Shown here piece by piece: positions 35,392 through 43,695 of a DNA stretch of 64,000 nt; the first letter of the stretch is position 1; the number at the start of each line of letters is the position of its first letter. The translations under genes and the position numbers were made by a program. A model generated the notes under the pieces. That model saw only the letters and a program-made list of their open reading frames with translations, searched no databases and was not told the origin of the DNA. The stretch lies in assembly GCA_910588625.1 (NCBI GenBank), contig CAJUQN010000002.1:62001-126000 (forward strand), given 5' to 3'. This stretch comes from an uncultured Oscillospiraceae bacterium (lineage in GTDB: Bacteria; Bacillota; Clostridia; Oscillospirales; Oscillospiraceae).

Positions 35392-35592
35392 GCAGTTTCA
35401 CCGCGATTTGGAAACCGGAGAGAAACAGGGCCCGTTCCTCGAAAAAGGCCATCAGCTTCCGCTCGTCCAGAAAATCCTCCAGACGCTGAGTGTTCTCGCC
35501 GCCTAACAATTCGCGGAGCGCATGTTCCTGCCGGTTGGCACAGTGGGCCGCGTTTGCATATTAGGCTCCCGGTCCAGCAGGCCGCGAAGCAT
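35375..35592 (-). pseudogene. Frameshifted remnant of a small protein gene
   Basis: On the minus strand an ATG at 35592 opens MLRGLLDREPN, then the frame is lost. After a frameshift, a clean protein-like stretch continues as RQEHALRELLGGENTQ and EDFLDERKLMAFF to ...GFQIAVKLLTSQA with a stop at 35375. The two parts together look like a small helical protein of the kind widespread in Oscillospiraceae (DUF6809-like, from memory). An in-frame stop upstream of the second part shows it is not a shifted start. There is no known function. Confidence 0.5.
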
Positions 35593-35628
35593 ATAATCCT
35601 GGGCGTGTCAAGAGGCAGGAGAAAAATA

Positions 35629-35841
35629 ATGGTCCCATTTTCAATACGATTGCAAGAAGCTCGCAAGCGAAAAAAACTGAGACAAACAGATATGGCGGAA
35701 CATTTCAAAATCGCCAATCGCACCTATCAAAACTATGAAGGTGGTCAGCGCCGTCCTGATTATGAGATGTTAGTTGCTTTGGCTGATTATTTGGAAGTAA
35801 CCACTGATTATTTGTTGGGCCGCACCGACCAGCCCGATTAA
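35629..35841 (+). CDS. XRE-family transcriptional regulator
   Basis: A 70-residue protein that is essentially one helix-turn-helix domain: RLQEARKRKKLRQTDMAEHFKI, then NRTYQNYEGGQRRPDYEMLVALADYLEVTTDYLLGR. It resembles small Cro/CI-like repressors. The ATG at 35629 has AGGAG seven bases upstream; the longer frame to 35554 runs through non-coding sequence. GC is lower than the housekeeping genes nearby. Its stop codon overlaps the left inverted repeat of the NUDIX cassette. Confidence 0.88.
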   Translation: MVPFSIRLQEARKRKKLRQTDMAEHFKIANRTYQNYEGGQRRPDYEMLVALADYLEVTTDYLLGRTDQPD

Positions 35842-35971
35842 AAAGAGCCCATCCCCTTGGGGAGAATCCCATAAGGAAGCTAACGCCCGCTGAAAAGTAG
35901 TTGCTTTTCGACGGATGTTTCTTTACAATGAACTCACTGACAAACCAGACCAGGCAATTATGGAGGCCGCC

Positions 35972-36493
35972 ATGAGACTGTTGTTTGAAATGGACGAAAA
36001 GAACTACGATAAATGTACCCATTCGTTTGTTCGCAACTCTGCCAGAAGCATTATTATCAATGGAAAAAAGGTAGCAATGATTTATAGTACTAAGTATGAC
36101 TACTATAAATTTCCGGGCGGGGGAATTGAGGATCACGAAAATCCCGTGGATGCGATGATCCGGGAAACCCGTGAAGAATCGGGGTTAGTCGTTCTGCCCG
36201 ATACCATTAAAGAGTACGGATATGTGCATCGGATTCAAAGAAGCGACCAGGACGAGACGGAGTGTTTTATTCAGGATAACTATTACTATCTTTGTGAAAG
36301 AGCGGATGAATCCGTTCCCCAAGAGCTTGACGACTATGAAGCGGAAGAAACCTATACTTTAGAGTATGTTGAGCCAGATGTTGCGATCAGGAAAAATCGC
36401 CATGTAGTACAGAGCCCATATAATCCAATCATGTTTGAACGCGAGGCCCGTGTACTTGAATTGCTGATTGCAGAGGGGTTTTTTGAACGATGA
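35972..36493 (+). CDS. NUDIX hydrolase
   Basis: A 173-residue NUDIX protein that probably hydrolyses a nucleoside-diphosphate derivative. The NUDIX box is GGGIEDHENPVDAM followed by IRETREESGL near residue 50, with all key Glu residues. Residues before it (NSARSIIINGKKVAMI) form the usual first strand. The frame opens at 35915, but the ATG at 35972 has GGAGG five bases upstream. GC content is clearly lower than the adjacent core genes. It lies inside the inverted-repeat cassette. Confidence 0.88.
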   Translation: MRLLFEMDEKNYDKCTHSFVRNSARSIIINGKKVAMIYSTKYDYYKFPGGGIEDHENPVDAMIRETREESGLVVLPDTIKEYGYVHRIQRSDQDETECFIQDNYYYLCERADESVPQELDDYEAEETYTLEYVEPDVAIRKNRHVVQSPYNPIMFEREARVLELLIAEGFFER

Positions 36494-36511
36494 AACAGAG
36501 ATTGATCGCTC

Positions 36512-36552
36512 AACCCACTATGACACTTTCCCCGAAAGTGTCATAGTGGGTT
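36512..36552. repeat. Perfect 19-bp hairpin with 3-base loop
   Basis: AACCCACTATGACACTTTC is followed by CCC and its exact reverse complement. There is no T run on either side, so it is not a standard terminator. It lies 19 bases after the NUDIX stop codon, inside the cassette. Confidence 0.85.
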
Positions 36553-36561
36553 ACATAGTAT

Positions 36562-36598
36562 AAAAAGGGCACGGCAAACCATTATGGTCTGCCGTGCC
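36562..36598 (-). terminator. Hairpin terminator inside the cassette
   Basis: GGCACGGCA pairs with TGCCGTGCC around an ACCAT/ATGGT inner helix. On the minus strand it is followed by TTTTT. It can end the leftward transcript from the secreted-protein gene, and it may also work weakly rightward for the NUDIX gene. Confidence 0.7.
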
Positions 36599-36651
36599 TT
36601 AACTTCTTTATGAGATCCTGCCGTTCGGGATGGGCTCTTTTTCTCACGAAG

Positions 36652-37776
36652 CTAAGATAAAGCTGGGGCAGTCGCTTGATAGATTTGACAGTTTTCCTCA
36701 TCCATGGCGCTCAGTGCGCTCCTGAGAAAAGCCGCGCCGTTCGCGCCGCATTCCAGCTCCACATAATTCATCCGCCGGGAGTTCAGCCCCCGCATCAGAG
36801 CGGAACCGGAGGCGTAATTTTCCCCCTTCACAGAGGCGGACCAAGCCACGAACCCTTCCTGTTCCAGCGCTTCCCGCCCCTCGCTGTCCAGATTGGGAGC
36901 GCTGACTACCAGAGCGTGATACCGCGCGACGGCGGCAAGAAGCGCTCTCCCCCGCCCCGCTTCCGCCAGACAGCCCGTCAAATTGTCCTCCATCAAGGCC
37001 AGCCCCACGGTATGCCCCGCCCCCACCACATGGCGGACGAAATCGGCCTCCTGCGCCAGCTCCTCGCAGGTGAACAGAAACAGCGCCCGCTGATCCCGTC
37101 CCTCCAGCAGCTGGGCGCAGTCCTGAGCGGACACCCCCGGATGCAGGGCAAGGTACAGCTCCGCTCCGCTGGGCGGAGCGGAGGACTCCACGCCGCCGGA
37201 GGGCAGAGGACTGCCGCCGCCTCCCAATCCCCCGGCGTCCAGGTAGCGGCGCAGGTTATCCGCCAGCTGGGGGCCCGCCGCGTCCGCGAAGTCCTGAGCG
37301 CCTAAAATGGCCGCGCTGTTGGTCACCCGGATGAGGGTGCCGTAGGGTGTGCGGGTGCGGGTACAGCTGATGGAGCCGAAATATTGGCACAGCCAGTCAA
37401 TGGGCAGGAACACCATGCCGTTGCGCACCATGGCCCGGGCAGAGACCGGCACATCGTTCAGATCGGCGGCAGTGTTGCTTTGGATATCGAAGATCACGCC
37501 CTGCTGGTTATCTGTCACCAAAACCGTGCGCCGGGTGGTGCTGTACAGGGCGCTGACCCCCAGGTTGATGCCGCTGACTTGGTTGGACAGCATGATGTAG
37601 GGCACATACAGCACGCCGCCCACGGTGCGGGGCATATTCTCCGGGGTGATGTCCAGCACCCGGTCGTTCACCGCCATCAGATTGACGTCGGAGGTGGTGC
37701 CGAAGGCCGGGACCAGCAGTCCCAGCAGGAGGGCGGCGGATACCACCAATGTCAGGATCTTTTTCCGGCGCTTCAA
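36652..37776 (-). CDS. Secreted protein with a copper-amine-oxidase-like N-terminal domain
   Basis: A 374-residue exported protein. A basic N-terminus and hydrophobic segment (residues 1-27) form a signal peptide. Residues about 35-155 resemble the stalk-like domain seen in many Clostridia surface proteins: a LYVPYIMLSNQV segment, then MVRNGMVFLPIDWLCQYFG. After a Gly/Ser/Pro linker (about 182-205) comes a domain with ALFLFTCEEL and AGHTVGLAL, reminiscent of the NodB deacetylase fold, but the metal-binding residues are not clear. The start is TTG with AAGGAGG upstream; it overlaps the cinA stop. The function is unknown. Confidence 0.75.
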   Translation of the reverse strand: MKRRKKILTLVVSAALLLGLLVPAFGTTSDVNLMAVNDRVLDITPENMPRTVGGVLYVPYIMLSNQVSGINLGVSALYSTTRRTVLVTDNQQGVIFDIQSNTAADLNDVPVSARAMVRNGMVFLPIDWLCQYFGSISCTRTRTPYGTLIRVTNSAAILGAQDFADAAGPQLADNLRRYLDAGGLGGGGSPLPSGGVESSAPPSGAELYLALHPGVSAQDCAQLLEGRDQRALFLFTCEELAQEADFVRHVVGAGHTVGLALMEDNLTGCLAEAGRGRALLAAVARYHALVVSAPNLDSEGREALEQEGFVAWSASVKGENYASGSALMRGLNSRRMNYVELECGANGAAFLRSALSAMDEENCQIYQATAPALS

Positions 37777-39056
37777 CCCTCGGCCTCCTTACAGTCCTTG
37801 TCCGGATTCATGCCGGCCAGCCAGCGGCGGACCATGTCCAAGGCGTGGTTTGCCGCCAAATTCCGGGTACGGTCCCGCCGGGCGGCCTGGCTGGCCAGGT
37901 TCAGCTGCTTCACCCACACGCCGTCGGGGGCCGCCAGGGCGGTGAACACCAGCCCCACCGGATTTCCCCGCTCGTCGGGGTCGGGACCCGCCACGCCGGT
38001 GGTGGACACCGCCAGGTCACAGCCCAGCACCGTCCGCGCGCCTTGGGCCATCTGCTTTGCCACCTCGGCGCACACCGCGCCCTTTTCGTCCAGCAGGGCC
38101 TGGGACACCCCCAGCACGCCCGCCTTTACCTCGCAATGGTAGCTTACCACGCCGCCCTTGAATACGGAGGCGGAGCCGGAAACATCGGTGATGCGCTTGG
38201 CAACGAGCCCACCGGTGCAGCTCTCCGCAGTGCCCAGGGAGAGGCCCCGTTCACGGGCGCCGTCCAAAACTACCTGCTCCAGGCCGGACACATCCGCGCC
38301 GTAGATCAAGTCGCCCAGCAGGGTCCGGACCTCCTGCTCCACCGGGACGATGAGGGCGTCGGCCTCCTCCGCCGTCGTAGCCTTGGCGGTGATGCGCAGC
38401 TCCACCTCGCCCTCCTTGGCGTAGGGGGCCAGAGTGGGGTTGGTCAGTTCGTTCATGCGGTTGCGCAAAAGGGCCTCCACAGCGGATTCACCCATGCCGA
38501 ACACCCGCAGGGTGCGGGAGCGGATGACCCCTTCGCTGAGCTTGGCCAGCCAGGGCATGGCCCGTTCCCGGAACATGGGCAGGCACTCACTGGGCGGCCC
38601 CGGCAGCATGACCACGTAGGCGCCGTCTGCCTCGAAGGCGCAGCCGGGGGCGGTGCCCCAGGCGTTGTCAAGGACCTGGCAGCCCTCGGGCAGGTACGCC
38701 TGCTGGAGGTTGTTTTCCGTCATCTCCTTACCCATGCGGTGGAAAAAGAGCCGGATGCTTTCGGCGCACTCGGGGTGATAAACCAGTTTTTTGCCGAAGC
38801 ACTCGGCTAAGGTCTGCTTGGTCAGGTCGTCGCAGGTGGGGCCCAGGCCGCCGGTGGTGATCAGCACGTCCGCCCGATCCCGGGCCAGGGCCACCGCCGC
38901 CTTCAGGCGTTCGGGATTGTCGCCCACCACGGAGTGATACAGCACGTTCAGCCCCAGGCCAGACAGCTCCCGGCTGAGGGCTTGGGCGTCGGAGTTGACG
39001 ATGTTGCCCAGCAGCAGTTCAGTGCCTACGGATAACAGTTCAACAGTATGGCTCAT
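37773..39056 (-). CDS. cinA: CinA: NMN amidohydrolase / competence-damage protein
   Basis: A 427-residue CinA. The N-terminal molybdopterin-binding-like domain (1-170) has LSVGTELLLGNIVNSDAQ and ITTGGLGPTCDD. The C-terminal deamidase domain (about 260-415) has SLGTAESCTGGLVAKRITDVSGSA and STTGVAGPDPDERGNPVGLV, with the conserved Ser-Cys-Thr-Gly-Gly motif. It recycles NMN and hydrolyses ADP-ribose in characterised homologues. It has a consensus promoter and AAGGAGG, and is cotranscribed with the secreted-protein gene through a stop-start overlap. Confidence 0.94.
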   Translation of the reverse strand: MSHTVELLSVGTELLLGNIVNSDAQALSRELSGLGLNVLYHSVVGDNPERLKAAVALARDRADVLITTGGLGPTCDDLTKQTLAECFGKKLVYHPECAESIRLFFHRMGKEMTENNLQQAYLPEGCQVLDNAWGTAPGCAFEADGAYVVMLPGPPSECLPMFRERAMPWLAKLSEGVIRSRTLRVFGMGESAVEALLRNRMNELTNPTLAPYAKEGEVELRITAKATTAEEADALIVPVEQEVRTLLGDLIYGADVSGLEQVVLDGARERGLSLGTAESCTGGLVAKRITDVSGSASVFKGGVVSYHCEVKAGVLGVSQALLDEKGAVCAEVAKQMAQGARTVLGCDLAVSTTGVAGPDPDERGNPVGLVFTALAAPDGVWVKQLNLASQAARRDRTRNLAANHALDMVRRWLAGMNPDKDCKEAEG

Positions 39057-39088
39057 GGGAATCAGCCTCCTTGTGGTTTGTTTTCCCT

Positions 39089-39117
39089 ATTTTATCCTTC
39101 CCTATCCCCGCTGTCAA
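39089..39117 (-). promoter_or_regulatory. Promoter of cinA
   Basis: On the minus strand TTGACA and TAAAAT are separated by 17 bases, about 30 bases before the start codon. Confidence 0.85.
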
Positions 39118-39144
39118 GAAAAAGGGAGCGTGTGGGGGTGACGC

Positions 39145-39185
39145 AAAAAACACTGTCCGGTTTTTATACCGGGCAGTGTTTTTTT
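39145..39185 (-). terminator. Terminator of the V-type ATPase operon
   Basis: AACACTGTCCGG pairs with CCGGGCAGTGTT (one G-T wobble) and is flanked by A/T runs on both sides, so it would work in either direction. It lies 24 bases after the subunit D stop codon. Confidence 0.9.
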
Positions 39186-39208
39186 GCTGTCTCACGGGGC
39201 CGGGTGGG

Positions 39209-39913
39209 TCACACCTGGTCCTGCTTCTTGCTAAAAGCCTCGATGGCCTTGTCGTTGGCGGCCCGGCGCTCCTCCTGGGCCTCGGCCAGGAGCATATCCT
39301 TCACCTTCATCAGCCGGGTGGTGGTGGAGCGGTCGTTTTCGTCCAGCTTCATGGTGATATAGCGGATGTTCTCCTGGGTCTGGGGGATGACCACGTACTC
39401 CAGCGCGTTGACGCGGCGGCGGGTCTTCTCAATCTCCTCCGCCATCAGCTGGGCGGCCTTCTCGGTCTGGGCCAGCTTGAGCATATTCTGGAACACCTCA
39501 CCCAGAGCGGCCACCGCCCCGTCCAGCTCACCGCTGGTGGCTGCGAAGCCGTAGGGGAAAATGTCGCTGGTGTCCTCCGTGCGGGTCTGGTAATGGTACT
39601 CCGGCACGTTCACCGACATGACGTTTTTGAACGTCATAGTCAGCTCCACGCTCTGCTTGGGGTACATCAGCGCCTGCTCCATGGCCTGGGCGCTCATCAG
39701 CGCGGAGGCCACGGTGAAGGAACTGTGCACCCGCATCAGGTCCTGCTCTACCTGGGAGCGCAGTGAGCGCAGTTCCCGCACGGTGTCCAAAAACTGCTTC
39801 ATCAGCTCGTCCCGCTTGTCCTTGAGCAGCTTGTGGCCCCGCTGGGCGGTTTTCAGCTTGCCCTTAAGCCGGGTGAGCTCCATTCGGGTGGGGTTTACCA
39901 CGGTATTTGCCAT
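39209..39913 (-). CDS. atpD: V/A-type ATPase subunit D (central stalk)
   Basis: A 234-residue subunit D, the rotor shaft inside the catalytic hexamer. It is almost all helical, with the family start NPTRMELTRLKGKLKTAQRGHKLLKDKRDELM and a C-terminal helix RRRVNALEYVVIPQTQENIRYI. Length is slightly above the usual 205-220. It is the last gene of the operon, 12 bases after subunit B. Confidence 0.95.
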   Translation of the reverse strand: MANTVVNPTRMELTRLKGKLKTAQRGHKLLKDKRDELMKQFLDTVRELRSLRSQVEQDLMRVHSSFTVASALMSAQAMEQALMYPKQSVELTMTFKNVMSVNVPEYHYQTRTEDTSDIFPYGFAATSGELDGAVAALGEVFQNMLKLAQTEKAAQLMAEEIEKTRRRVNALEYVVIPQTQENIRYITMKLDENDRSTTTRLMKVKDMLLAEAQEERRAANDKAIEAFSKKQDQV

Positions 39914-39925
39914 GAATACCCCTCC

Positions 39926-41311
39926 TTACTCTTCGTCTTTCTTGGGCATATACTTGTCGATATACTCCTGCTTAATGCGCTTGAGTTCGGCGGTGGGCAG
40001 GATGGACAGCAGCTCCCAGCCCAGGTTTAGCGTCTCCTCGATGGAGCGGTTCTCCTCGTAGCCCTGGTTGACGTAGCGCCGCTCGAACTCGTCGGCGAAC
40101 TTGGCGTACAGCAGGTCGGTGGGGGTCAGCGCCGCTTCGCCCAGAATGGACATCAGCTCCTTGTTGTCCTTACCGGTGGAGTAGGCCGCGAAGAGCTGGT
40201 TCATGGTGTTGGCGTGGTCCTCACGGGTCTTGCCCGCGCCGATGCCCTTATCCTTCAGACGGGACAGGGAGGGCAGCACGTCCACGGGAGGATTGATGCC
40301 CTGGCGGTAAAGCGCGCGGGACAGAATGATCTGGCCCTCGGTGATATACCCCGTCAGGTCGGGAATGGGGTGGGTCTTGTCGTCCTCGGGCATGGTCAGG
40401 ATGGGAATCATGGTGATGGAGCCGGATTTGCCCAGCTGGCGGCCGGCCCGCTCGTAAATGGTGGCCAGGTTGGTGTACAGATAGCCGGGGAAGCCGCGGC
40501 GGCCCGGGACCTCCTTCTTGGCGGCGGAGACCTCACGCAGGGCCTCGGCGTAGTTGGTGATATCGGTCAGGATGACCAGCACGTGCATATCCTTCTCAAA
40601 GGCCAGATACTCAGCGGCGGTCAGGGCCATCCGGGGGGTGGCGATACGCTCCACGGCGGGGTCGTCGGCCAGGTTGGTGAACAGCACGGTGCGGTCGATG
40701 GCGCCGGTGCGCTTGAACTCCTGGACGAAGAACTCGGACTCCTCGAAGGTGATGCCGATAGCGGCGAACACCACGGCGAAGTTGGCGCTCTCGTCCCCCA
40801 GCACCTTGGCCTGACGGGCGATCTGGGCGGCCAGGTTGGCGTGGGGCAGGCCGGAGCCGGAGAAGATGGGCAGCTTCTGGCCGCGGACCAGGGTGTTCAG
40901 GCCGTCGATGGTGGAAATGCCCGTCTGGATAAACTCGTTGGGGTAGTCCCGGGCCGCGGGGTTCATGGGCAGGCCGTTGATGTCCCGGTACTCCTCGGCC
41001 AGGATGGCGGGGCCGCCGTCGATGGGCACGCCCATGCCGTTGAACACCCGGCCCAGCATATCGCCGGACACGCCCAATTGCAGGGGGTGGCCCAGGAAGC
41101 GGACCTTAGACTGGGCCAGGTTGATGCCGGCGGCGGACTCGAAGAGTTGGACCACGGCGGTGTCGCCGTTGACCTCCAGCACCTGGCCCCGGCGGATGGA
41201 GCCGTCGGGCAGCTCTACCTCGGCCAGCTCGTCATAGGTGACGTTGTCCACCATCTTGACCATCATCAGCGGGGACGCGATCTCCTGGATCGTTTTATAC
41301 TCTCGGATCAC
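39926..41311 (-). CDS. atpB: V/A-type ATPase subunit B (regulatory)
   Basis: A 461-residue non-catalytic subunit that alternates with A in the headpiece. It begins with a beta-barrel domain (YKTIQEIASPLMMV). It lacks a full Walker A, having GQKLPIFSGSGLPHANLAAQ instead, as expected for B. The late RGFPGYLYTNLATIYERAGR segment and GYITEGQI are conserved. It overlaps atpA by 4 bases. Confidence 0.97.
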   Translation of the reverse strand: MIREYKTIQEIASPLMMVKMVDNVTYDELAEVELPDGSIRRGQVLEVNGDTAVVQLFESAAGINLAQSKVRFLGHPLQLGVSGDMLGRVFNGMGVPIDGGPAILAEEYRDINGLPMNPAARDYPNEFIQTGISTIDGLNTLVRGQKLPIFSGSGLPHANLAAQIARQAKVLGDESANFAVVFAAIGITFEESEFFVQEFKRTGAIDRTVLFTNLADDPAVERIATPRMALTAAEYLAFEKDMHVLVILTDITNYAEALREVSAAKKEVPGRRGFPGYLYTNLATIYERAGRQLGKSGSITMIPILTMPEDDKTHPIPDLTGYITEGQIILSRALYRQGINPPVDVLPSLSRLKDKGIGAGKTREDHANTMNQLFAAYSTGKDNKELMSILGEAALTPTDLLYAKFADEFERRYVNQGYEENRSIEETLNLGWELLSILPTAELKRIKQEYIDKYMPKKDEE

Positions 41312-43086
41312 AGCTCCTCACCTGCCTTTCTGACGACCTCGTCGATCTCCTTTTCCATGGAGGCGGAGATATCGGCGTATACCTGGGCGTACTGGTCGGC
41401 GGGCACGCTCTTGGCGCGGCCGATGCGCTCACGGGCGGGGATCTCGAACAGCTTGGCGGTGGAGGCGCCCTTGTTGATGGCGGTCCGGCACAGCTTGTCG
41501 TAATCCAGAATCATGGCCAGCAGCTTTTCCTGCCGGTCGTAGGTGGAGAAGGAGTCGATGTCCACGAAGGAGTTTTGCTGGAGGAAGTCCTCCCGGATCA
41601 TACGGGCGGTCTCCAGAGTCAGCTGGTCCGCCGGGGACAGGGAGTCCTTGCCCACCAGCTGGACGATCTCATTCAGGCTGGACTCCTGCTGGAGTACGCC
41701 CATGGCCTGCTCCCGGTTCTGGAGGAACTCCTTGCCCAGGTTCTCGTCAAACCAGGGCTTGAGAGAGTCCAGATACAGGGAGTGGGAGGTCAGCCAGTTG
41801 ATGGCGGGGAAGTGGCGCTTGTAGGCCAGGGAGGCGTCCAAGGCCCAGAACACCTTGACGATACGCATGGTGCCCTGAGACACGGGCTCGGCCAAATCGC
41901 CGCCCGGGGGGGACACGGCGCCCACGGCGGTCAGGCTGCCCCGGCGGTCCTCCTCGGAACCCAGGCAGGATACGGAGCCGGCCCGCTCGTAGAACTGGGC
42001 CAGACGGGAGGCCAGGTAGGCGGGGTAGCCCTCCTCGCCGGGCATCTCCTCCAGACGGCCGGACATCTCGCGCAGGGCCTCGGCCCAGCGGGAGGTGGAG
42101 TCGGCGATGACGGCCACGGCGTAGCCCATGTCCCGGAAGTACTCGGCGATGGTGATGCCGGTGTAGATGGACGCCTCACGGGCGGCCACGGGCATATCGG
42201 AAGTGTTGGCGATGAGCACCGTGCGCTTCATCAGCGTCTCGCCGGTGCGGGGGTCCACCAGCTCGGGGAACTCACGCAAAACGTCGGTCATCTCATTGCC
42301 GCGCTCGCCGCAGCCGATGTAGACCACGATGTCCACGTCGGACCACTTGGCCAGGGCGTGCTGCATCACGGTTTTGCCGGAACCGAAGGGCCCGGGGATG
42401 GCGGCGGTGCCGCCCTTGGCCACAGGGAAGAACGTATCCACGATACGCTGGCCGGAGGACAGGGGCTTGATGGGGGGATACTTGTGCTTATAGGGGCGGC
42501 CCACACGGACAGGCCACTTCTGGCTCATGGACAGCTCCACATCGGCGCCGTCCTCCTTAGTGAGGATTGCCACCGTCTGGTGGACATTGTACTGCCCGGC
42601 GGGGACCACGCTCTTCAGCGTGCCCTTCAGGGTGGGGGGCACCATGATCTTGTGGAGCACCACCGACGTCTCGGGGACGGTGCCGATGATGTCGCCGCCG
42701 ACAACGGTGTCGCCGGCCTTAGCCACGGGGGTGAACTCCCACTTCTTGTCCGGGTCGATGGGGGGGACCTCCACGCCGCGGGGGAGGTTGTTGCCGTGGA
42801 CCTTTTCCATGATCTTCTCCAGCGGGCGCTGGATGCCGTCATAGATGTTCTCGATCATGCCGGGGCCCAGCTCCACGCTCATGGGGGAGCCGGTGGTCAC
42901 CACTTCGGTGCCCGGGCCCAGGCCGGAGGTCTCCTCATAGACCTGGATGGAGGCGGAGTCGCCGTTCATGGTGAGGATCTCACCGATCAGGCGCTCGGGG
43001 CCCACGCGGACCACGTCGGACATATTGGCGTCCGCCATGCCGGTGGCCACCACCAGGGGGCCGGAGACCTTAACTACTTTTCCCAT
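41308..43086 (-). CDS. atpA: V/A-type ATPase subunit A (catalytic)
   Basis: A 592-residue catalytic subunit. The N-terminal barrel (VVKVSGPLVVATGM) is followed by the non-homologous bulge domain typical of A subunits (about 110-190). Walker A is GPFGSGKTVMQHALAKW near 231, with the catalytic Glu in YIGCGERGNEM. Length is normal. It starts 41 bases after the small membrane protein gene and overlaps atpB. Confidence 0.97.
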   Translation of the reverse strand: MGKVVKVSGPLVVATGMADANMSDVVRVGPERLIGEILTMNGDSASIQVYEETSGLGPGTEVVTTGSPMSVELGPGMIENIYDGIQRPLEKIMEKVHGNNLPRGVEVPPIDPDKKWEFTPVAKAGDTVVGGDIIGTVPETSVVLHKIMVPPTLKGTLKSVVPAGQYNVHQTVAILTKEDGADVELSMSQKWPVRVGRPYKHKYPPIKPLSSGQRIVDTFFPVAKGGTAAIPGPFGSGKTVMQHALAKWSDVDIVVYIGCGERGNEMTDVLREFPELVDPRTGETLMKRTVLIANTSDMPVAAREASIYTGITIAEYFRDMGYAVAVIADSTSRWAEALREMSGRLEEMPGEEGYPAYLASRLAQFYERAGSVSCLGSEEDRRGSLTAVGAVSPPGGDLAEPVSQGTMRIVKVFWALDASLAYKRHFPAINWLTSHSLYLDSLKPWFDENLGKEFLQNREQAMGVLQQESSLNEIVQLVGKDSLSPADQLTLETARMIREDFLQQNSFVDIDSFSTYDRQEKLLAMILDYDKLCRTAINKGASTAKLFEIPARERIGRAKSVPADQYAQVYADISASMEKEIDEVVRKAGEEL

Positions 43087-43127
43087 AGGCTCTAAAACCT
43101 TCTTTCATTTAAGGTCATTGTTAAAAC

Positions 43128-43349
43128 TCATATGCTTATTACGATACCAATAAATATGCAAATCATGCCGCCGATGCCGACCAGCACGCACATCACGCCG
43201 CCAAATCTCGTGGACAAGAGGTATGACTTCGACGGTTCGCCGCCGCCGTCGTGTTTCCAGCGTTCCATCAGCTCGCAGGAAAACTCCGGCTTCCAGATCA
43301 GCGCGACGCCGTAAATGGCCAGCGCTAGGAAAATCAGACCAACAACCAT
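43128..43349 (-). CDS. Small two-helix membrane protein (DUF6199-like) inside the ATPase operon
   Basis: A 73-residue protein with two membrane helices (about 3-19 and 49-72) joined by a loop containing KPEFSCELMERWKHDGGGEPS and SKSYLLSTRFGGV. The W-K-x-D-G-x-x-E-P-S and S-T-R-F-G-G pattern recalls DUF6199 from memory. It is not a known ATPase subunit, yet it lies between F (10 bases upstream) and A (41 bases downstream) in the same direction. It may be an assembly or regulatory factor, or simply a passenger. Confidence 0.75.
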   Translation of the reverse strand: MVVGLIFLALAIYGVALIWKPEFSCELMERWKHDGGGEPSKSYLLSTRFGGVMCVLVGIGGMICIFIGIVISI

Positions 43350-43359
43350 AGGAACTCTC

Positions 43360-43680
43360 CTACAGAATATCGGCGCCCACAGCCCGTTCCACGGACTTCT
43401 TGATGTTGGCCATGCCCATGCCCAGGCTGCCCTCCTTGCCGGGAATGAGGATAACGGCGGGGGTCAGCTCGTCCTTATACCGTGCGATGTCCGCCTCCAT
43501 CTGGGCGGCGAACTGCTCGGTGAGGTAGACCACCGCGTAGTCCTCCTTGGCAATGCGGTGGAGGGTGTGGCGGGCCTGTTCCACGTTGTCCACGGGGAAG
43601 ACCGTCAGCCCCAGGGCCTTGAAGCCCATGACGCTGTCCTGATCGCCCAGCACGGCGATTTGATAGCTGTTTGCGGCCAT
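43360..43680 (-). CDS. atpF: V/A-type ATPase subunit F
   Basis: A 106-residue central-stalk subunit with a CheY-like fold. It begins YQIAVLGDQDSVMGFKALGL and has AVVYLTEQFAAQM and PAVILIPGKEGSLGMGM, characteristic of V-type F. It lies 15 bases after subunit C. Confidence 0.93.
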   Translation of the reverse strand: MAANSYQIAVLGDQDSVMGFKALGLTVFPVDNVEQARHTLHRIAKEDYAVVYLTEQFAAQMEADIARYKDELTPAVILIPGKEGSLGMGMANIKKSVERAVGADIL

Positions 43681-43695
43681 ATGCCTCCCCCTCTC

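Larger units (their letters stand above)
35840..36642. mobile_element. Cassette bounded by about 49-bp inverted repeats carrying a NUDIX gene
   Basis: The left end AAAAAGAGCCCATCCC (35840-35855) recurs exactly, inverted, at 36627-36642. Similarity continues inward: comparing the first 49 bases of each end by eye gives 38 identities, including CATAA(A/G)GAAG(C/T)TAA. The 803-bp interval has visibly lower GC than its surroundings and holds one NUDIX gene plus two strong hairpins. No transposase is present, so it would be a non-autonomous element. No clear target duplication is seen. The outer 16 bases with their A/T tails also look like the two arms of a terminator, see findings. Confidence 0.5.

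Noticed and set aside
35554..35628. Longer N-terminus of the XRE regulator
   Set aside because: The extra 25 residues have no SD at their start and lie in sequence belonging to the decayed gene on the other strand.
41575..43095. 506-codon open frame opposite atpA
   Set aside because: Shadow of the catalytic ATPase subunit; the composition is Gly/His-rich and no motif is seen.
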